A stretch of DNA of 64,000 nucleotides from Lobosporangium transversale (GCF_002105155.1 NW_019028982.1:124001-188000), one strand, 5' to 3'. Positions 18,507 to 30,944 are shown, numbered from the stretch's first letter. Notes: a model not told the origin generated them from the letters alone. Made by a program: numbers and translations.

Positions 18507-21301
18507 ATGGGGCAAGGTGTAGAATCCCTGAATGTGCAAAGGCCAAGTAGTCAGGGTACAGTCATCGTGCCAACATTAGGCATAGAAAATAATAATAAAA
18601 AGGCATACAGATCATTTGCAGGCATTAACTTGACACATGTACTTTCCTTTTGTTTTTATTTGACTTGTATTAAAAAAAAAAATCCTGTCATGCAGGTGAA
18701 GGTTCGCGGCTATTCGAAGAGGAAAGACCTTCATATTTTGTCTTCACAATCGCGAATCTCAAAGATACCCTACACCCTTCATCTACACCCCCAACACCAT
18801 CACCTGTTCGTGGAAAGGCTGCACGGATATCATCTCGTTCCCAACAACCGCAATCATCAAATGTTGCAAGTGCTAGTTCTACAAAGAAGAAGAAGAGGCT
18901 AAGGAAAAACCGCAAGAAGGAAAACGAGTCTGAACATGATACACCGGCCTATTTAGAGTCTGCCCAGCAAGAAGTCGATAATGGCAGTGGGCAATTGCAG
19001 GAAGACAAAGTTCAGACCTCTTTTGATTATAGGAACACGTTGGCTGCTACTGTAGGATCCTCCTTAGCTGTAAATCCCAAAGAGTATGACGATGAGGACG
19101 ATGAGGACGATGAGGACGATGAGGATGCTTTATTACTTATTAAGTCTCCACTGATTAAAGATTCATCTAACCCGTCAAGTAGTAAGCAAATCTCTGAGCA
19201 ATCGCGGGTTCAAAACACAACATATTCTCCAGAACCAACATCTTTATCACAACTCCAACCTGGCCAACGGATACCATCAAATTCAATATCACAGTCCACA
19301 GAAGAGAAAGCACAGCTGGACGACATAGAATACTCAGACCCAGAATTTTCTTTTGAGGTAAATTTTATCAATGATCGAGATGAGGATCAGTACTCGCATC
19401 ATAACGATGCCTCTGATCTGAATCCGACCATGGAAGCGCCTATTGAAGCCAGGAAACCCTCTATTCTGGGGGATAATACCCAAGCATCAGCAGAAGTTCC
19501 TGAATCAAGTCATGAATATGACTCAAATATCAGCAAACCCATGAAAAGCCAGCCTCACGGGCCATCGTTAATTAGCAATCGGCCGTTGAAACCTAGTTCG
19601 GAATCCTCTAGTTTGGAATCCCTCAGTTCGACCGAATCAGAGAGTGCCCAGTCAATGGCTGAAGCACTGAATGAAAATGGTGAAAGTAATCGAACAAAAT
19701 TGCGACTTGAATGTGTTCAAATACCTCTTATTCCCAATTCTCCTTCAAAATCGCATCGAGTATCACCGGCTCCAGAGCTTCAGCTACATGCCGAACCTAA
19801 TACTAGTGTGCTTCTATCTAAGCATGTCGACGGCAATGACGTGGCTCTATATACTCAGGAGAAGCTGAATGCTGATACACAAGAAACGTCTACAACTTCA
19901 TCTCCTAACTCGCCATCCAAGCGGTCTCTTTGTACAATTCGATCCCGTACATCCGTTGGCCGCGATCCCGTCCCTAAAGATAGCCCGTCTCGACATACTC
20001 GATCGCATGGTAGAGCTGCTCCCAGAAGAGCTGGATTACGGCCTAGAGAACTTGATCAGAGTTATGTATCAATGTTCTATGACCCTATCGACATGGATAA
20101 TGGTCAATCTGTAGATATCAGCGAGAACGAGCATCCACAATCAAATCTGGAGCAGTTGACGACATTACCAAGAACACCAGCGTATGAAAAGCTGATTCAG
20201 AAAGCGCCCCATGACGACGAAAATGAACAGCACAGCAGTTCAAGCACGTCACGGGCATTAAGGTCACAGACACGCCAAACTATTTCGGCGCAAAGTTTGC
20301 GAACAACCCCAGGAAAACGATGTTCTTCACGTAGTGCCAGTCAAGCCGATGATGACAATGAATGCTCGAATGATCTTGGGTCACAGAGCACTGGGAAGAG
20401 GATGGCAGTACGTGGAGGCGTCAAAAGACTTCGGAGGGGATTGTCTTCGAATCTACCGGAGGAATCACCTTTTTTGGCAGTCCCAGGAGGCTTTGAGGGT
20501 GCTGAGGGCCCTAAGACTAATGCTAAGCATGAATGGCGGCCTCGTCAACAAGCATCTCCATCAAGACAGCGAAGGTCAAAGGTAGCGAAAAACATAAGAG
20601 ATACAGGATTGTCGAGCGATGAATCAGGAAGAGAAAGTACTGGGATTCCATCTTTTAAGAGACGAAGTCAGGTTGATAGTTCACTTGAAGCCTCTCCACA
20701 GCCGTCTTCTCATACCATCCGATCTCCATCTCTTTGTTCATTATCATCCTTGGACCCATGGGACAAGATTACTGGCTCTCTATTGTCCCCAATAGTGCCC
20801 ATGGAAATTTCTCCGGATGTATCAGATATTGAACTCGATACCACAAGAGATGTATCACTGCAGAAGACTATCGAGGGAGCACAAGGCCAGAAATCAGCTT
20901 TGCCTGTCAAATATCCACAGATCAAGGAAGCTTCTGTTATGGATCGAGTGCAGACGCCCCTAGAGCAGGGGCATAGGCAGCCGCTATTAAAACCGAGATC
21001 TTCAGAAGACACTTCTAGGGCCATTACTTTACCTGCTAAAGAATCTATTGAATTCAAGAGTGCTGCTACTCTAGGGGCCTTATCCAGAAAGAGCAATCAG
21101 CGAGAAGATCTAGCCTCTCAGACCACTCATGTGCAAAACGATCCCTGGGATTTGAACCGCTTGCAAGAGCTGTGGGTCGAAAGTGGAGTAAAATGGCCAC
21201 TGAGAGATCGAATGATCGAAGCCGAATCGTTTGAAAAAGAACCATTTCCGTTCAACTTTGTGTTTGGAACTGCGATACCGCTGCCCAAGGGGACCATTTA
21301 A
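18507..21301 (+). CDS. Hypothetical Ser-rich, largely disordered protein (884 aa)
   Basis: Not recognised. Proposed exons are 18507-18555 and 18696-21301: a short first exon (MGQGVESLNVQ...) ends at GTACAG, and the second starts after TGCAG with matching phase, giving GEGSRLFEEERPSYFVFTIA. The first exon is less certain than the second. Visible features are a basic KKKKRLRKNRKK patch near residue 80 (possible nuclear localisation signal), an acidic tract of DDE repeats encoded by a 9-bp tandem repeat near 19089-19130, long Ser/Pro/Thr-rich stretches, several SP/TP sites, and a conserved-looking C-terminus (WDLNRLQELWVESGVKWPL). The composition suggests a nuclear, phosphorylated, scaffold-like protein, but that is inference. 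It follows TTI1 in the same orientation by about 130 bp, separated by a T run at 18387. Confidence 0.6.
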
Positions 21302-22351
21302 GTTCCTCTTTCTTCTTTCCTCTCTTTCTTTTTCTCTCTTTCTTTTTGTTCATTGTATTTTTGTATATTTCTGACCTCGAGAAGTACATGTATCAAAATT
21401 TCCCTTGTTTTCTTTTTAAAAAAAAAATTACAGCAAAGAGGAAGAATCGGCTTCTTTTCTCTTTTACTTCTTTTTAACTGTCTCTTTGTTCTAAGTTTTA
21501 GTATTTAACATAAATGCGTGGGGATTGGAAAAAGATAATAAATTCCACAAACTTCTTCAAGACTCACGGCTATTCTTAATTTCCTCTGACAACTTTTGTC
21601 AAAATGACAATCATACTAGTAAAAATTGGAGTAGAATCAACGACACCATTCATGTCAACGCTCACAGCAATGGCAGCAATAATGGCGATAGCAGAAAAGG
21701 TGTTCGCATCAACAGAGTCAATATCAATGGCGACAATTAAAACAGCAATACATCCGCTCCGGTAGGATCGCCAATAGCACCCATATCATTAACAACACTT
21801 CAATGATCCACATAGCGGAAAATCATGAAGATCATGCTATATTCAGTCAAATCATTTATCTCCTCGATGAATTAGATTTTACAGCCCGAATGTTGGTGCA
21901 GATACAGCAAGACCTTCAGCAGCTCGTCCAGAATTCTTTTTATCTGAGGCTCAAAGATCTAACTGTCCAGCGAATTTGGCATCGTTAAGGCTATGCATTC
22001 AGGAGTATGAGAACAGGCAATCATCTGGCGGATGTTCGCGACCACGACAAAATCTGGACAGATAATTCGAGATCGAAATGAATGACATGCATATCAATGA
22101 CTATCAAACATTTGTCAACTTTGTTAACAAGTTGAATAAGCGCGATAACAACCATAAAGAGAGCTCAATTCTTTAAAAATACATCTTTCTGAATGAATTG
22201 AAGGTCCCGCTTCAAAGGATTCCTGCTGCATCAACCATCCTTGGCTACTTGACTAGCCGAAGTGTACAAATGTGAATGAATTTGCGCTTATATTTTAGTT
22301 TTTTTTTTTTTTTTCTTCTCAAAGGCTTAACATGTCATACATTATGCTTTT
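21302..22351. other. Intergenic between convergent genes, small ORFs only
   Basis: CT-rich 3' flank of the 884-residue gene, then AT-rich sequence. A 61-codon ORF at 21803-21988 (contains LLDELDFTARMLVQIQQDLQQL, helical in appearance) is preceded by an Asn-rich ORF at 21525-21740. No family recognised, and both could be chance or remnants. A 15-nt T run near 22300 precedes the F-box gene stop. Confidence 0.4.
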
Positions 22352-25021
22352 CTAGCTAAACTGCACCCACTCCATCTTTTTCCAGGCTCTTTTACGCACT
22401 TCCCGAATTTCCTGCAACTCAATCAACGATTTCAGCCCTCGTAACTCCAATCGCTTGAGACCTTTCACATTGGCGCCAAGTTCCTGCAACAAGAATGATA
22501 CACTTTCCTTCATCACTTTGATCTCTTGTTCTGACCCTAATACGCCAGCTTGAAGCCTTATGTTTAATATTACCATAGATCTTGGTACAATGGGGGCTCC
22601 TCCTTTGATAACCCTTCCTACCCTCAAATCCTCCAAATGATGTAGTTTACTCAATTGGGTCGTCAGCTCCTTGGGAAACCCGACTATCCAGTCGTAGGCA
22701 GCATCAAAGTCCAAATACCTTAAATGGAGCACTCTGAGCTTCTTGCAGACCCATTCTTCAACAGGCCACTCCATCTTGCCTGACCTATCAGCGAAAGCAT
22801 TCTCTCCTTCCTGCAAAGCAGCCTGCGTCTCCTTGGCCTTGACAGCCCCAGTAGTCTCAATGGCCTCATTGATTCCAGCTATAGTAGGCTCCGAGACAAT
22901 AGCAGAGGCCGGAATTCTCATATTCTCTACTTCTAATATTGTATCAGTCATCTCCAGCCATTTGTAACTGTCTCGATCCAGTCGTGACATCGCTTCCACC
23001 ACTTCAAGCTTCCTGCAGACACAGAGAACGCGATGTAGTGCCCGGCCCTCGAACATTTTAGACCCTGCGATCGTCAAGGTGACAAGTGTATGTGAATGAC
23101 ATGTCAGGAGCACACCAACCGTCAATGGATATGCAGATGTGCTGAAGGTCGTCTTGAAGGTCTCGAGACCACGGGAGAATTGTAGACGCTCCCCAGTGAT
23201 CGGATGAATCTCATCGTAATGATCACTATTTTCATCAACTTCATCATAGTTCTCGTCACCCGTTGAGGCTTCGCTTAATTCTTCTTCCTCCTCCTCTTCC
23301 CCTTCTTCCTCTTCTCCACCCAGCCCAGAAACCCTAAGCACTCCTTCTTCTTGTGCTTTCTTATACCTGCGTCTACACTTACGCCCCTGCTCCTGCCTCT
23401 GATGGAGTCTGTTCTCTCGCCACTGATGTCCAATCACCCACAGCAACCTTGATAGTAATCCATCCTGCGCACAGTATGCTTTAAGCCAAAGATGCCTCAG
23501 GTAGCTCCATCGAGTTCTTGTCAACTCAATCAACCTTTCGATATTCTGGGGAAAGAACGTTGGGGTAGTTAATCGTTCCAAATAAGTACAGCGCTGGAGG
23601 AATTCAAAAATCGAGCGCGTTCCGTCATCAAGGGTCATGATCCCAAGATCTAATTCCCGTAAACAGTAAATTTGGCTAACAGAAGCAAATTGCCGCGTTT
23701 GAAGTGGAGGTGCACCCAAGTAAAAGGATCCTATGCTTGACAGCGCTGCAACGACTACGGACTGCCATGGATAGCCAATACTTCTATCAGCAGGCTGATT
23801 CAATTCCTCAGTAGATGATAGCAGGAGTGCTGATGGTGCCGATGCTGACGGCAAACCGCCTTGAACATCAGACTGCCTTCCTTCACGGACTGCCTGGAGA
23901 CCCACAACTATTTTCTCATCTAGAATATCTACAACTCTTTGACACATTGCCCCTAGAAATAAGACCTCGACCGACCCTGCAATGATCTCAAGCGTCCTTC
24001 GAAACCCCTCACAAGAAATATTGAAGTCAGCTTGCTTATTATAAAGCTCCTGTAACGTAGCGCCATCCCTCCATGCTGATACTGCTGTTGTTGTTTGTGT
24101 TGTCTTTTTCCCACCCCCATTCCCATCCCTATTCCCATCATCATCTTCTATTGCCTTGGTCTTTTCCACACTTTTGTCTTTGTTTGTTGTGGTTGTTGCC
24201 ATTGCCTTATTGTTTCCGAAACCATAATTCACCAGTCGTTCTATCCGCAGGATTGTCTCAAGGAAGACAAAAGGGTCTTCAAAATTGATGTGTGTAACCT
24301 TGAGCGATTGGAGTTTAGGAACGACCTCAGGATCAAGCAAAGGTAAAAGTAAGTGCATCTTGCGCCGATTAGCCTCCTTACTGTTGGGTCGGTTCACCAA
24401 ATCCAAACTGTGGATCGCACGCAGGTTTGGAAAGACAATTCTATATGGGTTGGGTTTCCCATTGCCTTTGCCTCCTATGCCACTATTATTACTATTGCTG
24501 CTACCATAAACCTTGTTTCTAGTGCATCCGGTCTGAAGCCGAGGATTATCAACAGAGCCATTGGCGTTGATCTGGGTCATGGACATGGAGCTTGCCAATG
24601 TGTTAGGATCCGAATAGAACAAAATCCAAGCATCTGCAAATCTCGTGGTGATGGTTTCCACAAACGGGGCGTATTGTCTCAATGCTGCTTGAGCAATTGG
24701 TGTCTTCAATCGATTGATCTTTGAGCGTCGGTTTAAGGTAAGGTGACGCCAGAGGTATGGCTGGAATGCAGTATGGAAATCTCGCGAGACAAATGTGCAA
24801 CGTCGAATGTCACGGACCGTCAAGAATCTGCATATCTTGGATTGTATCAAATAAATCTCAAAGATCGTGGCACGTCGTTGATGGGTCTTGACAGCCATGG
24901 TAGGAGTACTGGACGTGGATAAGGTGATCAATATGATCGGATCCGTGGCCTCTACGGTATTGGTATCGCTTGTTCGAGTTGTTGAGTTTCCGTTATGGCG
25001 CCTCAATGGCGCTGTTGTCAT
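22352..25021 (-). CDS. F-box/LRR protein (889 aa)
   Basis: Single-exon gene with ATG at 25021. An F-box-like helix bundle lies at about residues 53-96 (IFEIYLIQSKICRFLTV, CTFVSRDFHTAF, LWRHLTL), followed by irregular leucine-rich repeats to the C-terminus. By family this would link Skp1-cullin to a substrate in an SCF ubiquitin ligase; the substrate is unknown. An Asn/Ser-rich insert lies near residue 180. A long Glu-rich acidic insert around residues 580-620 lies between LRR blocks. The end (LKRLELRGLKSLIELQEI followed by KKMEWVQF) resembles the final LRR seen in the other family members here. It is the longest F-box member in the window. It converges with the upstream plus-strand gene. Confidence 0.82.
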   Translation of the reverse strand: MTTAPLRRHNGNSTTRTSDTNTVEATDPIILITLSTSSTPTMAVKTHQRRATIFEIYLIQSKICRFLTVRDIRRCTFVSRDFHTAFQPYLWRHLTLNRRSKINRLKTPIAQAALRQYAPFVETITTRFADAWILFYSDPNTLASSMSMTQINANGSVDNPRLQTGCTRNKVYGSSNSNNSGIGGKGNGKPNPYRIVFPNLRAIHSLDLVNRPNSKEANRRKMHLLLPLLDPEVVPKLQSLKVTHINFEDPFVFLETILRIERLVNYGFGNNKAMATTTTNKDKSVEKTKAIEDDDGNRDGNGGGKKTTQTTTAVSAWRDGATLQELYNKQADFNISCEGFRRTLEIIAGSVEVLFLGAMCQRVVDILDEKIVVGLQAVREGRQSDVQGGLPSASAPSALLLSSTEELNQPADRSIGYPWQSVVVAALSSIGSFYLGAPPLQTRQFASVSQIYCLRELDLGIMTLDDGTRSIFEFLQRCTYLERLTTPTFFPQNIERLIELTRTRWSYLRHLWLKAYCAQDGLLSRLLWVIGHQWRENRLHQRQEQGRKCRRRYKKAQEEGVLRVSGLGGEEEEGEEEEEEELSEASTGDENYDEVDENSDHYDEIHPITGERLQFSRGLETFKTTFSTSAYPLTVGVLLTCHSHTLVTLTIAGSKMFEGRALHRVLCVCRKLEVVEAMSRLDRDSYKWLEMTDTILEVENMRIPASAIVSEPTIAGINEAIETTGAVKAKETQAALQEGENAFADRSGKMEWPVEEWVCKKLRVLHLRYLDFDAAYDWIVGFPKELTTQLSKLHHLEDLRVGRVIKGGAPIVPRSMVILNIRLQAGVLGSEQEIKVMKESVSFLLQELGANVKGLKRLELRGLKSLIELQEIREVRKRAWKKMEWVQFS

Positions 25022-25378
25022 TTTAGAATATTCTTGCTATTTTTATTTTTAATTTTCTATTTTTTATCGTTTATTTTTTTTTTAATTTTTTAAAAAAAGA
25101 ATTGAAAGAATGTAAGAATGAAGAGATGAAGAAATGAAGATGAGAAATAAAAAAAGATGACTAGGATTGCGAAATATAGTGCAAACGAGTATCTCATCCC
25201 AGCCTTGACTTGTTTTGATGCTTTTTTTTTTTTTTTTTTTTTTTTTTTGTTTTATTTTATTATTATTATTTTTTTTTTTGTAACAGACCTAAAAGAACTT
25301 TATGATTGTACTGGAGTAGTGCTACATGTAATAATAGTGACAAGTATGTCCTATTTGGGAGTATATTTTTAAAATTAT
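25022..25378. other. Intergenic, F-box promoter and hydrolase 3' flank
   Basis: About 350 bp of very AT-rich sequence containing a 27-nt T run near 25222 followed by an ATT-rich stretch. It should include the promoter of the minus-strand F-box gene. No specific site recognised. Confidence 0.5.
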
Positions 25379-26744
25379 TTAACATACTAAAGGTAAATCC
25401 TTCGCCTTGACCTTGGCCCCCTTGCGAGATCCAAGATCGAGGTGCAAGTTACGATGAAATAGCTCGAGTAGCAAATCGAAGCAGACTTTGGCTATCGCAG
25501 CATCATATCGTCCTTTACTCAATTCATCGCGGATGAAGGCATGCTGAGCCTGGACCTCCAAGAATGTAGTCGTGACATCCGCATCCTCCAATGTCTTGCG
25601 AATCAGATCTCGACCAGCCCTTGGTACATGATTGTCTTGTTTCCCAAAAATCATCACAACCTCACCCTGGATCTCGGGCACTCTGGCAAGCGAGTCCGAA
25701 TTCTTGCCTTTGCCCAAAGTCTCTGAATGAATGTCTGTGGCGAAATAGCACACACTGGCAAGAACACGAGGATCAAATGCAGCCTGAGGAAATAAAGAAT
25801 GCGGAGGCAGCGATGAGAGAGATAAATTAGCTCAATTTTTTCAGCTCAGTATTCAAGATCAATTAATAAATAATAAATGACCTACACGGAAAGCCAGGTG
25901 TCCTCCGAGGCACATGCCAGTAGCACCGATCTTGCCTGTACAATCAGGGCGACTCATAAGGTGATCAATTACCACTGTGGCATCCTCATCATAGGCTGCT
26001 AATTCCTTCTCAACCTTATATCTGTTGCCCTTGTCTAGTAAAAAAGTAAAATAAATAAATAAAAAAAAATGGACAATGAGCATTATACACGTAACTAGAA
26101 CTTAATTATAATCATGCAGGCCACACCAAAGGAGATTGCTTATTGTGACATGGACTACTCGCCAAAACGTCTCCAAAATATTGACGCGATCACGCAATAA
26201 CGCGTATTTTTCCTGTAAACAAAAAAGTACCTGTTCCTGGGACATCGTAGGCAAGAGGAGTCCCTAGAGGCTCAAACTCATGAAAAGACTCATTGCATGC
26301 AACAATATATCCATGGCTTGCAATCTGTCTAGTAGTAACAAAACGAAGGCCGCAGGCCAAAGAATATAAGTCAACATGGTTAAAAAGCTCTTCATAGCGT
26401 CCAGGATATGGGAAAATAAAGTATATAAAATAAAATAAAAAAGATATACCTGCAGAAGCGATCCAAGGGACCAGTAACTTGGTAGATCTCTGTTTCAACA
26501 AGACAGATAGTTCAAAAACATATTGTTATTGGCATGTTCCATTATTATTATTCATTGGGATCTCAATTTGAAAAAATACATGCAGCAATGTCGTTGAAAC
26601 ATTAAAAAACGTCCTACCGGTGAACACAGCAACACCTGGAAACTTTGCATTAGGGTAGTGGTCAGACACATTAGGCTGGTAGATATAAGTGCGCATAGGA
26701 CCCGATGAGGTCTGCAAGTCAACGTAGGATTCCTTAACAAGCAT
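25379..26744 (-). CDS. Dienelactone hydrolase family protein
   Basis: Alpha/beta-hydrolase of the carboxymethylenebutenolidase family; the bacterial relatives hydrolyse dienelactone in aromatic degradation, while fungal substrates are mostly unknown. Five exons: 26744-26618, 26489-26450, 26328-26231, 26034-25886, 25783-25379; 272 residues, normal size. After splicing the fungal signature EIYQVTGP...RQIASHGYIVAC appears, then ESFHEFEPLGTPLAYDVPGT and GNRYKVEKELAAYDEDA. The predicted catalytic triad is Cys130 (GATGMCLGGH), Asp188 (FGKQDNHVP) and His219 (QAQHAFIRD). Exon 2 is a 40-nt microexon. The ATG at 26744 begins MLVKESYVDL, the usual start of fungal homologues. No targeting signal; probably cytosolic. 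Confidence 0.92.
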
Positions 26745-27462
26745 TGTTGAAATGCGAATGAAGAACTGGATTGACGGAATGAACAGAAATAGACTACTGT
26801 ATGTTTGTCATTGAGAACGGTGGTGCAAGTTGCATTGTTGAAGCCACCTTGCAAATCTATGTACCTTTGAACCGTAGGCTAGCTGTGTTCGGGTCAACGC
26901 CTCCCTCTTCACGCTTTTTCCTATTGGTACTGGTGCTAGTACTGGTACTGATGCTAGTGCCGACATTACCTTCTCTCAATAGAAAACTACAAGAACAAGT
27001 ATCTCCCTTCGTTATCCAGAAAATGCAGGTAAAACAAACACTCCTAGTTTCATCAGATGGCCACTAACGACGTTCGCGATATTCTGTGCTGTCGCCACGT
27101 CTTGATGGATTCTTACTTTGTAGTAACTACAGGCATACCGGGCACTTACACCTATCCCTCAGGCGTTTTCGTCAACTAACAAAGAGAGGTTTAAATGAAG
27201 AACCTGTAGCTTTGTCAAGAATGCAATACTGAGATATTTGAGGATGTTTTGGAATATGGGACCAATTTCTATGGCTTGCATTGTCATTGGTCGCTCGACA
27301 CTTTTACTAACTCACTATTTGGATGTGTCTGTACAGTGGCCATTCTTGGCTATTTTTTATTTTTTATTTTTGAAAAGCATTATTGAAATGGGAAAGACAA
27401 TATGATCGATGAAAGCTGAAAATGAGGTATTTACTATGATTGCTATTGTTTCGTTGTTCCTT
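26745..27462. other. Intergenic: hydrolase upstream region
   Basis: About 720 bp with no recognised gene. Contains a short imprecise repeat of GGTACTGGTGCTAGT-like units near 26925-26965 within the probable hydrolase promoter or leader. The right end is the 3' flank of the DUF4203 gene. Confidence 0.5.
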
Positions 27463-28599
27463 CTAGGGCTGCTCATGCTGAGGCTGAGGCTTGTATTGTG
27501 GACGATGTGTCTTGGGGACCCAAGATCCACGATGCTTATAGTATTGGAAGCATGCGCCGACGACAAACATAGCCAATGTGCCTGCTAACATGCCATACAC
27601 CTTTCCAGAGACCACGTATCCATCGCCTCCAATCAATCCAGTCTTCTTTCCGCTCAAGAACTGGATGAATGCATCTGAGAACCCAGTGTGTACGAAGTTG
27701 TCCAGACCCACAAAGAACGATCCGGATCCAACCAAGGCAGTACCCAAGATCACCACATGACGTTCCACAAAGAATGTGAGCACAATGCCAACAATCACAC
27801 AGGCAATGATGAAGATGGTGCGACCCGTTCCGTTTGAGATCACGCCTGAGGATGCCCAGGAAAGAACAAAGATTGCAAAGTAGAATCCGGAGATAGCGCC
27901 CAAAGCAGCAAAGCCCAGTCGCCAGAAGCAGAGGAAAAGACAGCCTCCCAGCAAACCAGCTGCACCAGAAACACCCAAGTAAATCCATTGCGCGTTCTCA
28001 TATCCAACAGCAGGTTCGGCATTCTTGAGTGCAATCCATGCCAATGTGCCTAAAATTATTAAACATTCCATTCGTTTAGTTAGATTGAACATGATGATGT
28101 GTAAAGCATTGTTTTGCGAAACTGAAGATCCAATGCTTACTGCAGACGTAGAATCCAGCAAGGAAGAGAGTGATCTTGAAGAACTTGTGGCCGAAGAAAG
28201 CAAAGATGAAACCAGCGACCATCAGTACGATTGCAACAATCGTGCCGCTTACAGTGATACGGATAACCTCTAATTAATCGGAACAAAGGGACGTAGAAGA
28301 CCTTGTTAATTGGTGAAACATGATTTTTTTGATTTAATTTGATCAGTAACATGAGTAAACAAAAAAAAAAAAAAAAAAGAAAAAAAAAAGGAAGAGATGG
28401 AGAGGAAGCTTTTGCATGATAGACGAACAGAAATGGGTGCAGTTACGCATAACAATCTAAGCAACTATACTAAGTGGAGACGACCTGTTATAGACTGACT
28501 ACAGTGTTGTACATGAAAAGGATACGATGGTGGTTTCTTCCTATTGATCTAATACCAAAACTCGCTCTTATCCATAGGGTTTGTTCTGAACATTTGTCC

Positions 28600-28631
<32 letters not shown>

Positions 28632-28806
28632 TCACTGTTGACTATTTTCAGTCTTGTAACAGCGGGTGCTATAGTATTTTAGTAGGCTTACCACCAGGAT
28701 TGTTCGGGTCAACGGCAATTCCTTGCGCTCCTTGCGCGAGGACAGAGGGTATGAAGAAGCAGAGAAGGGCCAGCAGGGCCATACTGCGTGCTTGTAATGA
28801 GGCCAT
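27463..28806 (-). CDS. DUF4203/TMEM198-like multi-pass membrane protein with signal peptide
   Basis: Three exons: 28806-28692, 28269-28141 and 28049-27463; 276 residues. Residues 1-25 form a signal peptide (MASLQARSMALLALLCFFI, predicted cut after VLAQ), placing the N-terminus in the lumen or outside. About seven hydrophobic segments follow, including IVAIVLMVAGFIFAFFGH, then FKITLFLAGFYVCSTLAWI, GAAGLLGGCLF and VIVGIVLTFFVERHVVILG. This is the pattern of the TMEM198/TM7S3 (DUF4203) family. A Gly-rich, His/Gln/Pro-rich cytosolic tail ends the protein. Molecular function in fungi is not established. Intron 1 is 422 bp and contains two A runs; intron 2 is 91 bp. A GAAT/GGAT microsatellite lies just upstream of the start. 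Family call is confident; function is not. Confidence 0.82.
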
Positions 28807-28865
28807 TGCTGTGTTCAGTCTATAACTGTATTTTTATGCCTTTACTTTAATTGATTAATGATTTC

Positions 28866-28973
28866 AATGAATGAATGAATGAATGAATGAATGAATGGAT
28901 GGATGGATGGGATGGATGGGATGGATGGCTGTGATGAATGAGTGAGTGAATGAATGAGTGAATGAATGAGTGA
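28866..28973. repeat. GAAT/GGAT/GAGT tetranucleotide microsatellite
   Basis: Imperfect tandem array: about eight GAAT units, then GGAT units with single-base slips (GGGAT), then alternating GAGT and GAAT. It lies 60-167 bp upstream of the DUF4203 start codon, so it is in the promoter or 5' leader and is probably length-polymorphic. Confidence 0.9.
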
Positions 28974-30913
28974 AACTGCTTCCCCTTTTTATTCATGGGG
29001 TATTGCCCAGTCCATGTTCCAAAAAGAAAAAGCCATCACCACAGCCCACTGGTCAAGTCAAACAAATGACACAACCTGATCTTTAAGATATTTATCTAGA
29101 ATACTATCATCCGACTTGTGAATATTCTTTCTAATCTTCAGATGGGTTGCTTTTTTAGTCTGCGTGAATATTCATGCATATTCATGTTTTTGACCCGACT
29201 TTTTTTTTCCTCACTTCAAGAAGTCCATTGTGGTTACAAATGTTCCTGAAAAATAAATAAACAACAAATAAAAAAGGGGTGTCCTCCACTTGTTCATACG
29301 CTAGTCTCAAATCTCAAATCACAAACCTAATGAAATTTGTTTTTAGACCCGCCTCTTAGACTTCATCGAAGGAACCCTGTCAAACAACGCTTTATTGTTC
29401 AACAGCCACAATCTTCTTCTAATGATATTACTTGGCTAGAAGCTGCCAAGAATCTGCGCTGACTAACCTCCACATGATTATATGTATACCATGGGTAATG
29501 ATTCCTTTTTTAACTTTTTTTTTTTTTTTTTTTTTTTTTACAAGAATAGCCCGCTGATTTATACATTTTCTACTTTCTGGACATTCGCCCCTCGGGCTGT
29601 GTATAATGGCGTTCTATTTTTAGATCCAAGAATCTTTCTTCCGTCTGCACATCAATCAAATTCTAATCTTTCTGATATTCTTTTTTCCAAAGACAGAAAT
29701 TCAAGCCCGCATGGCTCACTTTTTCATTCTTCAGGGCAATAGGGGCTCTAATCGGATTATTCAACTGTAGAATGTATTAATACTTGACGCCTCCCTTTCA
29801 TCAAAGCGCCTTATAGTCACTGTAAGTCCAGCTATATCCCCTCGATGGTTCTTTCTAGTGTCGCGTAGCTATTACACAACTCATACTATTCAATATCGAA
29901 AATATACTTACAGAATGAGAATTCAGCTTCTTGTGATGCACATCCAAAGGTTGTCCGCAAAAGCAATAGCCTTCTTTTTTATTTTATTAAATTTTTTTTT
30001 GTGATAACAAGGATCCTCAGGGTCAATATTTTTTTTTTTTTTTTTTTTTTTTTACCAGCCATTCGCCTGAATGCCGCGAAGCAGACAGCCCAAGGCGCAC
30101 CACGTGGAGGTAATCTGATTGCATGCCCGAATAGCCTTCAATTTTCATAAGTCCTACTCTTGAGTAATGCTCATAAAGGAAGGCCACATGGCTCTTGCGC
30201 TTAGTACCTGCATTTATGTGACGTGCTCTTGTAGGAAGGAAGGATGCAAAGAATACGTTAGCACACCTTACTGTTTGATGTTTCATTCAAAAGTTTTAAA
30301 TCCCAAGTTTGGCTCTCCTATGTAAATAAATGTATTGATGTACACGTCTATTAAAGTCAAGTCTATTGATAATACTTTTTAACCAAATTAAATATGCATT
30401 GCAATAACATTTGGAATCTATCAAATAAAAGCTTTGGCTGTTTGGAAGAGATTTAGTAAAGTCAATAATTATATACTACCCAACACTTTTGGGTGAAAAA
30501 AAAGATGACAGCCGACTAGGAAAAAGATTTAACTTCTGTCTAATACATTGCTTCTATGGTCTTCAAACGTTATCAAAAGTTGATGAGAAACGTATTATTA
30601 TTTGCTTATGAGCTTATAAAAAATGACGTTTTAAATATGTGGAAAGGCTGTCAGTTGGTATAGAAGTATTCAATCGGTATTGGAAATACCATCTGGTTTT
30701 ACTACTATCATCACTCATGTTGCTTGGAAGCTTCCAAACCCTATCCGTAATGACTGAAATCAGTCTTCCAAGTAATAAGCCGACTTTTAGTGATGAACTT
30801 CCAAGTAAAAAATCAGCAATGATTAGAAAGCATCGCAATCCATCCTATACCATTATTGCCAATGAATTAAGACTAGATGTGATGACCAAAAATGTATATT
30901 GACTAAGAGCGGC

Positions 30914-30944
<31 letters not shown>

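Noticed and set aside
18447-18902. 151-codon ORF before the 884-residue gene
   Set aside because: It is mostly intron read through and switches frame; only its MGQGVESLN part is used as the proposed first exon.
21803-21988. 61-codon helical ORF, considered as a small kinetochore or Mediator-type protein
   Set aside because: No diagnostic motif, no acceptable upstream exon, and the downstream sequence has stops.
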